A stretch of DNA of 48,727 nucleotides from Gordonibacter sp. An230 (GTDB lineage: Bacteria; Actinomycetota; Coriobacteriia; Coriobacteriales; Eggerthellaceae): contig NZ_NFJP01000029.1 of NCBI RefSeq assembly GCF_002159915.1, positions 1-48,727 on the forward strand. Reading direction: 5' to 3'. This document shows, piece after piece, positions 1 to 8,594 of the stretch. Below the pieces are notes generated by a model that was not told where the DNA came from, made no database searches, and was given only the letters and a program-made list of their open reading frames with translations. A program made the translations under genes and the position numbers. Each line of letters begins with the position of its first letter. Position 1 is the stretch's first letter.

Positions 1-34
<34 letters not shown>

Positions 35-35
35 T

Positions 36-1685
36 TTGACGTTGCGAACATCTCACAGGGCCGTGCGAACCGACACCGCCACTCGACAAGGCAAAGGCGG
101 AACGCACCCGAAAAGCCCCCAACCGAAAACCACCGCCCACGCCGGTTCGGATGCCGCCAGCAACGTTCGACCCCGCTTGGGAGAAGCGGTGCGAACGCTT
201 GGGCATTACGTGATGCTCTGGCCACTCGTGCTGGGACTGGCGTTTTCGCGCGCAGGCCTCATCGTGGCTAGCTACGGCAGCTATGCAAGCACCGACCAGG
301 GCATGTTCACCGACGGCGCCATGCTGGTGGCGCTCGCTGTTTTGGCAGCGATCTTCGCATTCCTGCTGATCACCGGCAAGACTGTTGGCAAGCGCGCTAC
401 AAACCTGATCGCGCGCATATGCATCGCTCTCGAAGCGCTCTGCCTTTTCGCCATGGCCGCGCTCAAAACGACGGGAGGACAAGACAGCGAAGAGTTGCTG
501 TTCGCGCTCAGCGCTCTTTGCACGCTCGTCTCGTCGGGCGCCATCTTCTACTGGCTGCGCCGAGCGCGCGGCACCAGCACTACGGTGGCGGTCTTGCTCG
601 TGTTCTCCGCGCTTATCGTGAGCGAGGCGGAGATATTCCTCTGCGCATTGCTGCCCGACGCCATCGCGAACTTGACGGCGATGGTCTTCGCGCTCGTGCA
701 ATACCCCTGCATGCTGTGGGCTCGCAAGCGCGTTCAACCTTACCGCATCGCCTCGCCAACGCTCGCGCACGACTATTTCAGCTTCGCGAAAACCGTGATA
801 CAGAGCAGGCAGCTCCTTGCGGCCACGGCCATCGGCATCGGATGCCTCTCCATCGTCATCGGGCTTCTACGGGGCTATCCCAACGGCGAGGCCATCGCGT
901 TCTCGGCGGCCACGCGCATGGCATACGGCGCACTGACCGTCGTCGTCAGCAGCACGTTCATCGTGCTCGTGCTCATGCGCAAGCAGCATGTCATGACCGC
1001 GGGCGCGTTCATCGTCATGGAGCTTTTGGCCTGTTTGGCGCTCATCGCATACGCTGCGTTTCCCGATATGCTGGACATCGGCGCCGTGTTCACCACCACG
1101 CTGAACGCGCTCATGGTTGCATTCACCTGGTATGTCATTATCGCGTTCATGAGCCATGGCTGGCGCGACCCGTACTATTACGCCATCGCCGCCTGGCTCG
1201 TGTGGCTGGGGTGCCGAGCCCTGTCGCGCGTCGCGCTGATGGAGGCGTACCTCATTTCCGCCAACGACATGCTGATGAGCGCCGTCATAGGCGGACTTCT
1301 CGTCCTGTCCACGCAAGTGGTGTTTGTGCAGTTTCTTGCCATCGCGCTGCGCAGCGCCGACGAGCAGGAGTCCGATGGCATGCGGCATGCGAGCACAGGC
1401 GTGCTGGCAAAGCTGATGGCGCTCGATGAGAACGAGAGCATGTCCGACCTTCGGCAGGCGTCCATGCAGCACAATGCCGAAGAGATGGGCAAGCAGTTCC
1501 TCCTGTCCGAGCGAGAGGTGGAGGTGCTCACATTGTACGCGCTCGGCCATACGCAGAAGCGCGTGGCTGAAGAGCTGTTCATCACGCAAGGCACCGCCCA
1601 CGCTCACATCAAACGGATCTACGCCAAAACGGGCCTGCACTCACGACAGGAGATCATCGACTACCTTGGGAGATACGCATCGTAA
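36..1685 (+). CDS. Membrane-anchored LuxR-type transcriptional regulator
   Basis: The 549-residue protein has about twelve hydrophobic segments between residues ~55 and ~435, a polar linker, and a C-terminal LuxR/FixJ helix-turn-helix over residues ~483-545 (LSEREVEVL ... LHSRQEIIDYL). This is the Eggerthellaceae type of sensor-regulator, in which a polytopic membrane domain is presumed to sense a ligand and the tail binds DNA. The recognition-helix region reads TQGTAHAHIKRIY, where most relatives in the window have NTVKTHV. The start is uncertain: TTG at 36 lies against the poly(C) run, and GTG at 63 or GTG at 189 (preceded by GGGAGAA) are alternatives that remove a polar N-terminus. A threonine aldolase gene follows on the same strand after ~340 bases. 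Confidence 0.82.
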   Translation: MTLRTSHRAVRTDTATRQGKGGTHPKSPQPKTTAHAGSDAASNVRPRLGEAVRTLGHYVMLWPLVLGLAFSRAGLIVASYGSYASTDQGMFTDGAMLVALAVLAAIFAFLLITGKTVGKRATNLIARICIALEALCLFAMAALKTTGGQDSEELLFALSALCTLVSSGAIFYWLRRARGTSTTVAVLLVFSALIVSEAEIFLCALLPDAIANLTAMVFALVQYPCMLWARKRVQPYRIASPTLAHDYFSFAKTVIQSRQLLAATAIGIGCLSIVIGLLRGYPNGEAIAFSAATRMAYGALTVVVSSTFIVLVLMRKQHVMTAGAFIVMELLACLALIAYAAFPDMLDIGAVFTTTLNALMVAFTWYVIIAFMSHGWRDPYYYAIAAWLVWLGCRALSRVALMEAYLISANDMLMSAVIGGLLVLSTQVVFVQFLAIALRSADEQESDGMRHASTGVLAKLMALDENESMSDLRQASMQHNAEEMGKQFLLSEREVEVLTLYALGHTQKRVAEELFITQGTAHAHIKRIYAKTGLHSRQEIIDYLGRYAS

Positions 1686-2026
1686 AGACGGCGGACGATC
1701 CGGCTGGCGGACGATACAAGATCGAAGCGAGCAGGTGCCGCACGACGGCGCGACGCGAGGGAGCGACGGGGCGGGCGTGACGGACGCAACGGAGAACGAG
1801 CAGCGACGAACGGTCGCACGCAAGCCCAATCGACTTGACGAGGCCGCTCTGCGCGTCGAGACGCTTTCGACGGAAGCGAACCGGAAGAGCCTAAAACCGA
1901 CGCTCGGAACGGACAAGAGCAAGCGGGGCAAACGAGGCGGGCACGGCCGAAGAAGACGCGATATCATGCGATGAGGCAAACACCGTGCGCCGAGACGCAG
2001 CCCACCACACGAAAGGAGCCAATGCC
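1686..2026. other. Intergenic region, no gene seen
   Basis: About 340 bases between the LuxR-type gene and the threonine aldolase gene. A short direct repeat of GGCGGACGAT occurs just after the LuxR stop. I see no convincing hairpin. The only clear signal is the ribosome-binding site GAAAGGAG at 2011-2018, which belongs to the next gene. Confidence 0.6.
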
Positions 2027-3064
2027 ATGCTTCACTTCGACAGCGACTACATGGAAGGTGCCCATCCGGCCATCATCGAACGGCTGGCGGCCACGAACCT
2101 CGACCAGACGAGCGGCTACGGCACCGACGAGGTGTGCGAGCGCGCCCGCCAGCGCATCCGGGAGGCGTGCGCGTGCCCGGAGGCGGCGGTGTACTTCCTG
2201 GTGGGCGGCACGCAGGCGAACGCCGCGGTGGCCGACCAGATCCTGCGGCCGTGGGAGGGCATCGTGTCGGCCACGACCGGCCACATCACCGCGCACGAGG
2301 CGGGCGCGGTGGAGGCGTGCGGACGCAAGACACTGCCCTTGCCGCAGCACGACGGCAAGCTGGACGCCGCCGAGGTGCGCGCGTTGTGCGAGGCGTACTG
2401 GGCCGACGAGAACCGCGAGCACATCGTGGCGCCGGGTGCGGTGTACCTCTCGCATCCCACCGAGTACGGCACCGTGTACTCGCTGGCCGAGCTCGAAGCG
2501 CTTTCGCAGGTGTGCCGCGACTTCGGCATGCGGCTGTTCATGGACGGCGCGCGCCTGGGCTACGGCCTGGCCGCCGTTGGAGCCGACGTCACGCTGCCCG
2601 ACATCGCACGCCTATGCGACGCGTTCTACATCGGCGGCACCAAGGTGGGCGCGCTGTGCGGCGAGGCCGTGGTGTTCACGAAGCCGGGACTCGACGACCA
2701 CTTCTTCACGCTCATGAAGAAGCGCGGAGCGCTCTTGGCGAAGGGTCGCTTCCTGGGGCTGCAGTTCGACGTGCTGTTCGAGGAGGAGGACGGCGGGCTG
2801 CGCTACGAGAACGCCGGCCGCCATGCCGTGGCGCTCGCGCAGCGCCTGGCCGAGGGCTTCCGCGCGAAGGGCTACGACCTGCACCTCGACTCGCCCACGA
2901 ACCAGCAGTTCGTCGTGCTCGACGACGCCGCCAAGGAGCGCCTAGCCGAGCATGCGTCGTTCGGCTTCTGGGAGCTCGCGCCGGACGGCCGCACCGTCGT
3001 GCGCTTCGCGACCAGCTGGGCCACGCGCCCCGAGGCCGTGGACGAGCTGCTGGCGCTGCTGTAG
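2027..3064 (+). CDS. ltaE: Low-specificity L-threonine aldolase (PLP-dependent)
   Basis: This 345-residue protein of the beta-eliminating lyase/threonine aldolase family would cleave L-threonine or L-allo-threonine to glycine and acetaldehyde in the cytoplasm. The N-terminal FDSDYMEGAHP block, GGTQAN (60-65), the PLP-stacking His in TAHEAGA (His90), the Asp/Arg of MDGAR (172-176) and the Schiff-base Lys in YIGGTKVGAL (Lys206) all fit the family. The start at 2027 is chosen because GAAAGGAG lies eight bases upstream; a nearby ATG at 2022 is out of frame. A hairpin with a T-run follows at 3214-3245. Product assignment is strong; natural substrate preference is not visible. Confidence 0.9.
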   Translation: MLHFDSDYMEGAHPAIIERLAATNLDQTSGYGTDEVCERARQRIREACACPEAAVYFLVGGTQANAAVADQILRPWEGIVSATTGHITAHEAGAVEACGRKTLPLPQHDGKLDAAEVRALCEAYWADENREHIVAPGAVYLSHPTEYGTVYSLAELEALSQVCRDFGMRLFMDGARLGYGLAAVGADVTLPDIARLCDAFYIGGTKVGALCGEAVVFTKPGLDDHFFTLMKKRGALLAKGRFLGLQFDVLFEEEDGGLRYENAGRHAVALAQRLAEGFRAKGYDLHLDSPTNQQFVVLDDAAKERLAEHASFGFWELAPDGRTVVRFATSWATRPEAVDELLALL

Positions 3065-3448
3065 GAGAAGCGACGCCGGCCTTCATTCCGCCTCGCCGAA
3101 CGGCGCCGGAAAGACGGTTGCACCACACGGCAGGAACCCATGCCATCCACAGCGGCCTTGCCGCAAAGCTTCGCATCACCTCGACCGGACCGAAAAGCAG
3201 AAACGAGAGAGAAGGAGGGGGCTCGCGCGCGCCCCTCTTTTTTCGCCCCGCTTCTTCGTCCCGCTTCTTCGTCCCGCTCCGCAGTCTTCGCCCTCATCCG
3301 ACCATCGCCTCTCGCCCCGTCCGCCCCGGAGGCGAGAGCGCGCAGCCGCATCGGCCCCGCCTCCTCGGCGTGGTCCAAGCCGCCCAGCGAGATCGGAGGC
3401 AAGAGCGCGCAGACCGCCGGCCCTTCCTTCTTCTACCTCCGGTACTTT
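3065..3448. other. Intergenic region between convergent genes
   Basis: It holds the terminator above, a run of two near-identical 13-base units reading CCCGCTTCTTCGT around 3247-3275, and the first half of a perfect 16-base tandem duplication that overlaps the end of the aminotransferase gene. No gene is supported. Confidence 0.6.
3214..3245 (+). terminator. Rho-independent terminator after the threonine aldolase gene
   Basis: A G-rich arm, a GC-only loop and the arm GCCCCTC are followed by six or more T residues. It lies 150 bases past the stop, between convergent genes. Confidence 0.75.
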
Positions 3449-3462
3449 CTACCTCCGGTACT
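3431..3462. repeat. Perfect 16-bp tandem duplication over the aminotransferase stop codon
   Basis: TTCTACCTCCGGTACT occurs twice without a gap, at 3431-3446 and 3447-3462. On the minus strand the first copy read encodes the last codons and stop (...EEYRR*) and the second lies just outside the gene, so slippage here would not change the protein. Confidence 0.9.
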
Positions 3463-4633
3463 CCTCCATAAGAGCTTTGAACGCCGGCATGGCGGCGGTG
3501 ATGACATCGGCGCTCACGCAGTAGCTCACGCGCACCCAGCCGGGCACCCCGAAGCTGTCGGAAGGCACGAGCAGCAGCTCGTGCGCTTTCGCGCGCTCGC
3601 CGAACGCTCGCGCATCGTCCTCGAGCGCACGCATCCACAGGTAGAACGCCCCTTGCGGCTCCACGAACTCATAGCCCAAGGCCGACAGGCCCTTAGTGAG
3701 CAGCTTGCGGTTCGCAGCGTAAGATGCAACATCGCTCGGCTCGTCCACGCATGCGGCAATTACGCGCTGGAACAGCACCGGAGCGCAAACATAGCCGAGC
3801 GCGCGGCCCGCACCGGCCACAGCGGAGTTTACCGAGGCGGCGTTTTCCATGCGATCGGACACGTAGACGTAGCCGATGCGCTCGCCCGGAAGGGAGAGCG
3901 ACTTCGAGTACGAATAGCACATGATCGTGCGCTCGTACACGCAAGGCACATAGGGCACCTCCACACCGTCGTAAACGATCTCGCGATACGGCTCGTCGCT
4001 GATCAGGTACAGCTCGCGTCCGAGTTCCGCCTCCTTCGCCGCAAGCAGGTCGGCCAGCGCCTCCAGGCTCTTGCGCGAGTACACGACTCCCACGGGGTTG
4101 TTCGGCGTGTTGATGATGACGGCGCTCGTTCTAGGCCCGATGGCTGCGGCTAGAGCGTCGATGTCGGGCTGAAAGTCCGACATGCGAGCGGGCACTTCGA
4201 CGCAAGCGCAGCCAGCCGTCTCGATCCACACCTTGTACTCGGGAAAGTACGGGCTGATGACGACCACCTCGTCGCCGGGCTCGGTTACCGCCGACACGGA
4301 AATGGCGATGGATGCCGCCGCACCAGCGGTCATGTAGACGCTCTCGGACGACGCATCGATGCCGAAACGACGGCGAATGCTGTCGGCGACGGCCGCACGC
4401 ACCTCCGGCACGCCGCCTGCGGGCGAGTAACCATGCAGCGACGCGGCCGGTTGCTCGAGCAGCGCCAAAGCGGCGTCCTTCACCGCAACGGGCGCTGGCA
4501 CGCTCGGGTTACCAATGCTGAAGTCGAACACGTTCCCATCGCCGATCTCAGCTTTGCGCGCCATCCCGTACGCGAACAGCTCGCGAATCGCGTTCGGCTC
4601 GACTCCCAATCCGAGCATCCTCTCGTTCACCAT
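3449..4633 (-). CDS. Class I/II pyridoxal-phosphate aminotransferase
   Basis: This 394-residue fold-type I aminotransferase resembles aspartate/aromatic transaminases. Visible landmarks are GNPSVP near residue 41, the substrate/PLP block NTPNNPVG (175-182), ISDEPY with the PLP-binding Asp213, and SYSKSLSLPGERIGY with the Schiff-base Lys244 and phosphate-binding Arg252. It would transfer an amino group from an amino acid to a 2-oxo acid in the cytoplasm; the substrate cannot be read off. The start at 4633 is preferred because GAGGAG lies ~10 bases upstream; a longer frame to 4675 lacks such a site. It is convergent with the threonine aldolase gene. Confidence 0.88.
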   Translation of the reverse strand: MVNERMLGLGVEPNAIRELFAYGMARKAEIGDGNVFDFSIGNPSVPAPVAVKDAALALLEQPAASLHGYSPAGGVPEVRAAVADSIRRRFGIDASSESVYMTAGAAASIAISVSAVTEPGDEVVVISPYFPEYKVWIETAGCACVEVPARMSDFQPDIDALAAAIGPRTSAVIINTPNNPVGVVYSRKSLEALADLLAAKEAELGRELYLISDEPYREIVYDGVEVPYVPCVYERTIMCYSYSKSLSLPGERIGYVYVSDRMENAASVNSAVAGAGRALGYVCAPVLFQRVIAACVDEPSDVASYAANRKLLTKGLSALGYEFVEPQGAFYLWMRALEDDARAFGERAKAHELLLVPSDSFGVPGWVRVSYCVSADVITAAMPAFKALMEEYRR

Positions 4634-4822
4634 GCAGCACCACTCCTCGTCGCAAAAGATTTTCGCCCTGTGCAAAGGTTAGCACAGTTGGCGCAAACCC
4701 TCGGGTCAAGACCGCACATCGACGGGAGACGCCGCGAACACTGTAACGACGGACCCGCTGCACTCAGGGCGTCTCATTCATCGCATCGTCGCCAACCGAA
4801 CGCCTCTATAGCGAATGCCCGC

Positions 4823-6346
4823 CTAACGGTCCGCAGAGTCGAGCAGGTCGATGAGTTCGTCGCGCGAATGCACCCCCACCTTTTGATATATATGGCTAAC
4901 GTGCGTTTTCACCGTGTTGTACGACAGAAAGGTCTCGTTGGCGATGGAGCGCAACGTCCGTCCGCACAACAAGTAGCCCAGCACGTCTTTCTCACGGGCG
5001 GACAACCCGAAACCTGCCGCCACATTCGCGCATCGGCCCTCGAGATCGCGCAAAGGATCGACCGGCTCGTCCGCATTCGCCTGAAGCGATTTCGCGAACG
5101 CTTTGTCCCGCTCACGATTCTCTATGTTCTCCAGCGCTTTGGGAAACAGCAGCACGCCGATAAGAAGCAGCAGATATGCGATCCCCAACGCAGCCCCCGT
5201 CGCCCAAACGCCGGGCAACGGCAAGACAACGGCCGCCAGCATCGACCCGGACGCGAGCCCAATGTCGATAGTGCACGTGCCTCCCGCGAAAACCAGGCAT
5301 GGCTCGGTTTTCGTATCGGCGGCCATCAGCCCGAATTCCGTATAGACATAGACGAGGAACAGATGATAACCCGTTAGCATGAGCACGCCCGCACCGGATT
5401 CGACGCCCTCCCAAGGGAAGCTCTCGCCGAACAAGAACAAAGGCAAGGCGAGAAGCCCTCCTGCAACGAGCGGAATGACCAGACGCGAGAACAGACACAA
5501 TCCGTGCTTTTCCATGAAAAGGTAGTCAAGGCATGTGGCGAGCACCATCAAAACGCATACGCATGAGAGGATGGTGCTCCATCCGGTGGCAGTTTCGCCC
5601 GACTCCGCGAATGTATACCAATTCTGAAACAGCCCCGTTGGCAGCGCCAAGATGAAACAACAGGCCAACACGCTGACCACCATGCGTTTGCAAGGCCGCT
5701 CAGCATCCTGACGCGCCGAGGGCGCAAGCGGGTTCGCCGCAGGAGCACGGCTCTTCGCGAATCGCCATTCGAAAGCCTCGCACCCTCGCCCTGCCGCACC
5801 CGCCTTCGCCATTCGTTGCATGCACGCAGAAGTTGCAAAGGGCAAGAGGCACGTGACCGCCAACGCAGCCAGATCGGGCAAATTCGGAATCAGCAATGCG
5901 ATGAACATCCCCACTATCACCGAACCGGACAGGATCAAGCGCTGATCGGAGGCTTGCAGCAACGACGAGTACGGTCCGCACCACATGAGCAGCATTCCGG
6001 CGGTGCCCATACCCGAAACGAAGGAGCCTGCCAACACGAGCGCATTCAATCCGAAAGCCCAACGCCCCGCCGCCAGCATCGCCGTACCGATGGCAACCAG
6101 CGAGGGAAATGCCCGCGATGCGAAACGGCCGTTCGGCGCAAACCCTCGCCTACGCGCAAGCAAAAGAAGCACACCCAAACTCGCGCAATGGGAAACGACG
6201 TTCACCGTCCATGAGAAATGGGAGAGCTCAACCGGTCCGTCCTTCCAAAGCAACGACGCGACCATGGACACGCTCGCCCACGCCCAGTAAGAGCCGATCC
6301 CAACCAGCAGGCAAAAGCCTTCTTCGAACCTGAGCCTTTTCAGCAT
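4823..6346 (-). CDS. Membrane-anchored LuxR-type transcriptional regulator
   Basis: A 507-residue protein with about twelve hydrophobic segments from residue ~10 to ~405 and a LuxR helix-turn-helix in the last ~65 residues (LSAREKDVLGYLL ... NTVKTHVSHIYQKVGVHSRDELIDLL). The ATG at 6346 has GGGGGAGGG upstream. It is transcribed divergently from the Tat flavoprotein at 6598, with ~250 bases between the starts, which suggests that it controls that reductase and perhaps senses its substrate. Ligand unknown. Confidence 0.86.
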   Translation of the reverse strand: MLKRLRFEEGFCLLVGIGSYWAWASVSMVASLLWKDGPVELSHFSWTVNVVSHCASLGVLLLLARRRGFAPNGRFASRAFPSLVAIGTAMLAAGRWAFGLNALVLAGSFVSGMGTAGMLLMWCGPYSSLLQASDQRLILSGSVIVGMFIALLIPNLPDLAALAVTCLLPFATSACMQRMAKAGAAGRGCEAFEWRFAKSRAPAANPLAPSARQDAERPCKRMVVSVLACCFILALPTGLFQNWYTFAESGETATGWSTILSCVCVLMVLATCLDYLFMEKHGLCLFSRLVIPLVAGGLLALPLFLFGESFPWEGVESGAGVLMLTGYHLFLVYVYTEFGLMAADTKTEPCLVFAGGTCTIDIGLASGSMLAAVVLPLPGVWATGAALGIAYLLLLIGVLLFPKALENIENRERDKAFAKSLQANADEPVDPLRDLEGRCANVAAGFGLSAREKDVLGYLLCGRTLRSIANETFLSYNTVKTHVSHIYQKVGVHSRDELIDLLDSADR

Positions 6347-6587
6347 AGCAACCCTCCCCCGTCAACGCGAAGCGCGCATTCATTATCTCAGAGCGGCCTT
6401 GAACCGCAGCTGAGCATTCATCGGCGCGCATCGCCCGTATCAGGTGATTTCAAAGCACACCCCATCCTCCCGATGCGCCCGGTCGCACTTCCAAAGAGAA
6501 TAGCCTCGTCACAAGCCGCTGCTTGCAGACGCGCGTCCAAGACGGCAAAGACATCTTGCAAACAGGCAGAACCGCAACGAGCATCGA

Positions 6588-6600
6588 AGGGGAGCATATG
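6588..6600 (+). promoter_or_regulatory. Ribosome-binding site deciding the flavoprotein start
   Basis: AAGGGGAG just before ATG 6598 fixes the start at the methionine that begins a Tat signal, rather than at upstream in-frame alternatives that would add 25 unrelated residues. Confidence 0.75.
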
Positions 6601-8175
6601 AAATTGCAACGAGAACTTTCACGCAGAAGCTTTTTGGGCTTGGCAGCGGCGGGAGCAGCCGTGGCGGGAGTCGGGCTCGCCGGATGCGGCCCAACGAGCG
6701 CCGGCTCGAACGCATCCCAAGAAGACGTCGCCGGCTATGCGCCAGAAGAGGTCGTCGAAACCATCGATGCGGACATTGCGGTGGTGGGGCTTGGAATGTC
6801 GGGCCTTGCCGCGGCCGTTCAAGCAGGGTGCAACGGCGATGCGGTCGTGGGACTCGAGGCCACAAACGTCACCGGAGGCAACGGCATCGGCGTAGAGGGC
6901 ATCTTCGCCGTGGGGACGGAATTGCAAAAAGCGGCAGGCATCGAAATCGATCCCGTGGAGGTCGTCCGAACCGAACTCGAAGAAGCGCAGATGGTCACAG
7001 ATGGAGCCTTGTGGAGCAGATTCGTTCGCGCGTCGGGCGACAATGTGTCATGGCTCATCGAGCAGGGAGTTAAGTTTTCGGGCGTCGTGGACGACTATCT
7101 TGGCTCAGGAATCGTGAGTGGTTTTCACTGGTTCGAAGGGAACGTCGCCAGCACCGGGTACATCCCGCAAATGACCGAGCGGGCGAAGGTGCTGGGCGTC
7201 GACATCCGAATGGAGACCACCGCCAAGAAGCTCATCAAAGAAGGAGGCAAAGTTACCGGGCTGTACGCGCAACGCAAGGACGGAAAAGCCATCCGGATCA
7301 ATGCGAAGGCGGTCATTTTGGCAACCGGAGGATACGCCCAGAGTCAAGAATTCATGGAAGAGAGGGGGTTTAACTGGGAAAACGTCATATATGGCGGAAC
7401 GCCCGGTCATAATGGCGACGGATTGAAAATGGCGTTCGAGGTAGGCGCGCGCAGTTTTGTCAAAAACTCCACGTTCAACTGCACGAACATCTGCGGACGG
7501 GGCGACACCTTCGCCTGGAAGGCCGATCCGTTCACCTCGATCTTCTGCGGCGCGGGAATGTTCGGAACCGGGGGGAACCAACTGTGGGTCAACCAAGACG
7601 CCGCTCGCTTCATCAACGAGAATTTCGCCGCCGCTAATTTCGAAATGCAGAGCGTCCCCGCTATGACCCATCGCGCTCTGTACTCCGTGTTCGACCGAGC
7701 CATTCTCGAAACGGCGTTCGCCCAGGATCCCGAAAGCCTCGAGCGAATCGACTCCATCAACGAGCCGGACTTGGCCGTGGCCGATACGCTCGAAGAAGCA
7801 GCCGCGCACTTCGAGCTCGACGCGGCGGCACTGCAGGCAAGCGTCGATCGCTACAACGAGCTGTGCGAAGCGAAAGCCGATGCCGACTTCGGCAAGCCGG
7901 CAGAACTGATGGACCCCATCAAAACCCCGCCATACTACATCGCCAAACTGAACCAGTACTACCTCATGTCCGTGGGCGGCATCGAATGCGATATCAATGC
8001 GCAAGCGCTCGACGAAGCCAAGCGGCCCATCGAAGGGCTGTACGCAGTTGGCACGGACGGCTGCATGCTGTACCGCAACATCTACACCATCAACGTTGGC
8101 GGCACGTGCAACGGCAACAACGTGAACTCGGGCCGAACGGCTGCGAACCACGCGCATTCCACGATCACGAGCTAG
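6598..8175 (+). CDS. Tat-exported lipoprotein FAD-dependent reductase (FAD_binding_2 family)
   Basis: This 525-residue flavoprotein has a twin-arginine signal (SRRSFLG, residues 8-14) ending in a lipobox LAGC (Cys30). It should be exported folded with FAD and anchored outside the membrane. The dinucleotide motif is GLGMSG near residue 60, and the C-terminal block GLYAVGTDG closes the FAD site. The sequence is related to fumarate/urocanate reductase flavoproteins. However, the segment where fumarate reductase has HHTMGG reads LMSVGG, and the late Arg of the NRLGG block is not evident; instead there is a YRNIYTINVGG stretch. The electron acceptor is therefore unknown. No haem motif or cytochrome partner is nearby. 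It is divergent from the LuxR regulator at 4823-6346. Confidence 0.87.
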   Translation: MKLQRELSRRSFLGLAAAGAAVAGVGLAGCGPTSAGSNASQEDVAGYAPEEVVETIDADIAVVGLGMSGLAAAVQAGCNGDAVVGLEATNVTGGNGIGVEGIFAVGTELQKAAGIEIDPVEVVRTELEEAQMVTDGALWSRFVRASGDNVSWLIEQGVKFSGVVDDYLGSGIVSGFHWFEGNVASTGYIPQMTERAKVLGVDIRMETTAKKLIKEGGKVTGLYAQRKDGKAIRINAKAVILATGGYAQSQEFMEERGFNWENVIYGGTPGHNGDGLKMAFEVGARSFVKNSTFNCTNICGRGDTFAWKADPFTSIFCGAGMFGTGGNQLWVNQDAARFINENFAAANFEMQSVPAMTHRALYSVFDRAILETAFAQDPESLERIDSINEPDLAVADTLEEAAAHFELDAAALQASVDRYNELCEAKADADFGKPAELMDPIKTPPYYIAKLNQYYLMSVGGIECDINAQALDEAKRPIEGLYAVGTDGCMLYRNIYTINVGGTCNGNNVNSGRTAANHAHSTITS

Positions 8176-8212
8176 ACGCGCACCCCTCGCCCCTCCAATC
8201 GTGATGGGCACG

Positions 8213-8245
8213 TGGCGAGAGGCCTCGGCTCGAGGCCTCTCGCCA
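8213..8245. terminator. Bidirectional hairpin terminator
   Basis: A perfect 15-bp inverted repeat (TGGCGAGAGGCCTCG, and its complement after a 3-base loop) lies between a plus-strand flavoprotein gene and a minus-strand LuxR gene. There is no long T-run, so it may act in both directions or need Rho. Confidence 0.7.
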
Positions 8246-8594
8246 TCCGCGCAGAAGCGCATCGCAAGTCGCCGCTACGCCGAAGGCAAGCGCGCTCGCA
8301 GCGAACCTCGCCCGTTGTGTTGCATGATCGCATCGCCACTCGCCCAAATCCGCGCACTCTGCACAACTCCGTCGATCACAACGAGAGCGCTCATGCGCGA
8401 AAACCTGCAGGCACGACCGAGACCCGCAGTGGCGGCGCATGCGCCCGCCCTTTCGCCGGAACCTCTCGCAAACAACGCATCGCGCCAAGAAGAGCGAGGC
8501 GAAAAGGCGTCCCCATAAGACGGTCTGCGAACGCCACGACGCCCCCTCGCCAAGCATCTTGCAGGGGCAACCCTCGTTTGCTCTCATCGCCTGC
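8246..8594. other. Intergenic region between convergent genes
   Basis: About 350 bases between the flavoprotein terminator and the end of the next LuxR gene. Short open frames here have shadow-like composition (Arg/Ala/Ser-rich) and no ribosome-binding site. Nothing else is supported. Confidence 0.6.

Noticed and set aside
2134-3471. A 445-codon frame overlapping the threonine aldolase gene
   Set aside because: Arg/Gly/Ala-only composition; the aldolase frame has all PLP-site motifs and a ribosome-binding site.
6598-8175. Annotation as fumarate reductase flavoprotein
   Set aside because: The overall fold fits, but the His and Arg expected at the fumarate site are not evident, so only the broad FAD_binding_2 family is claimed.
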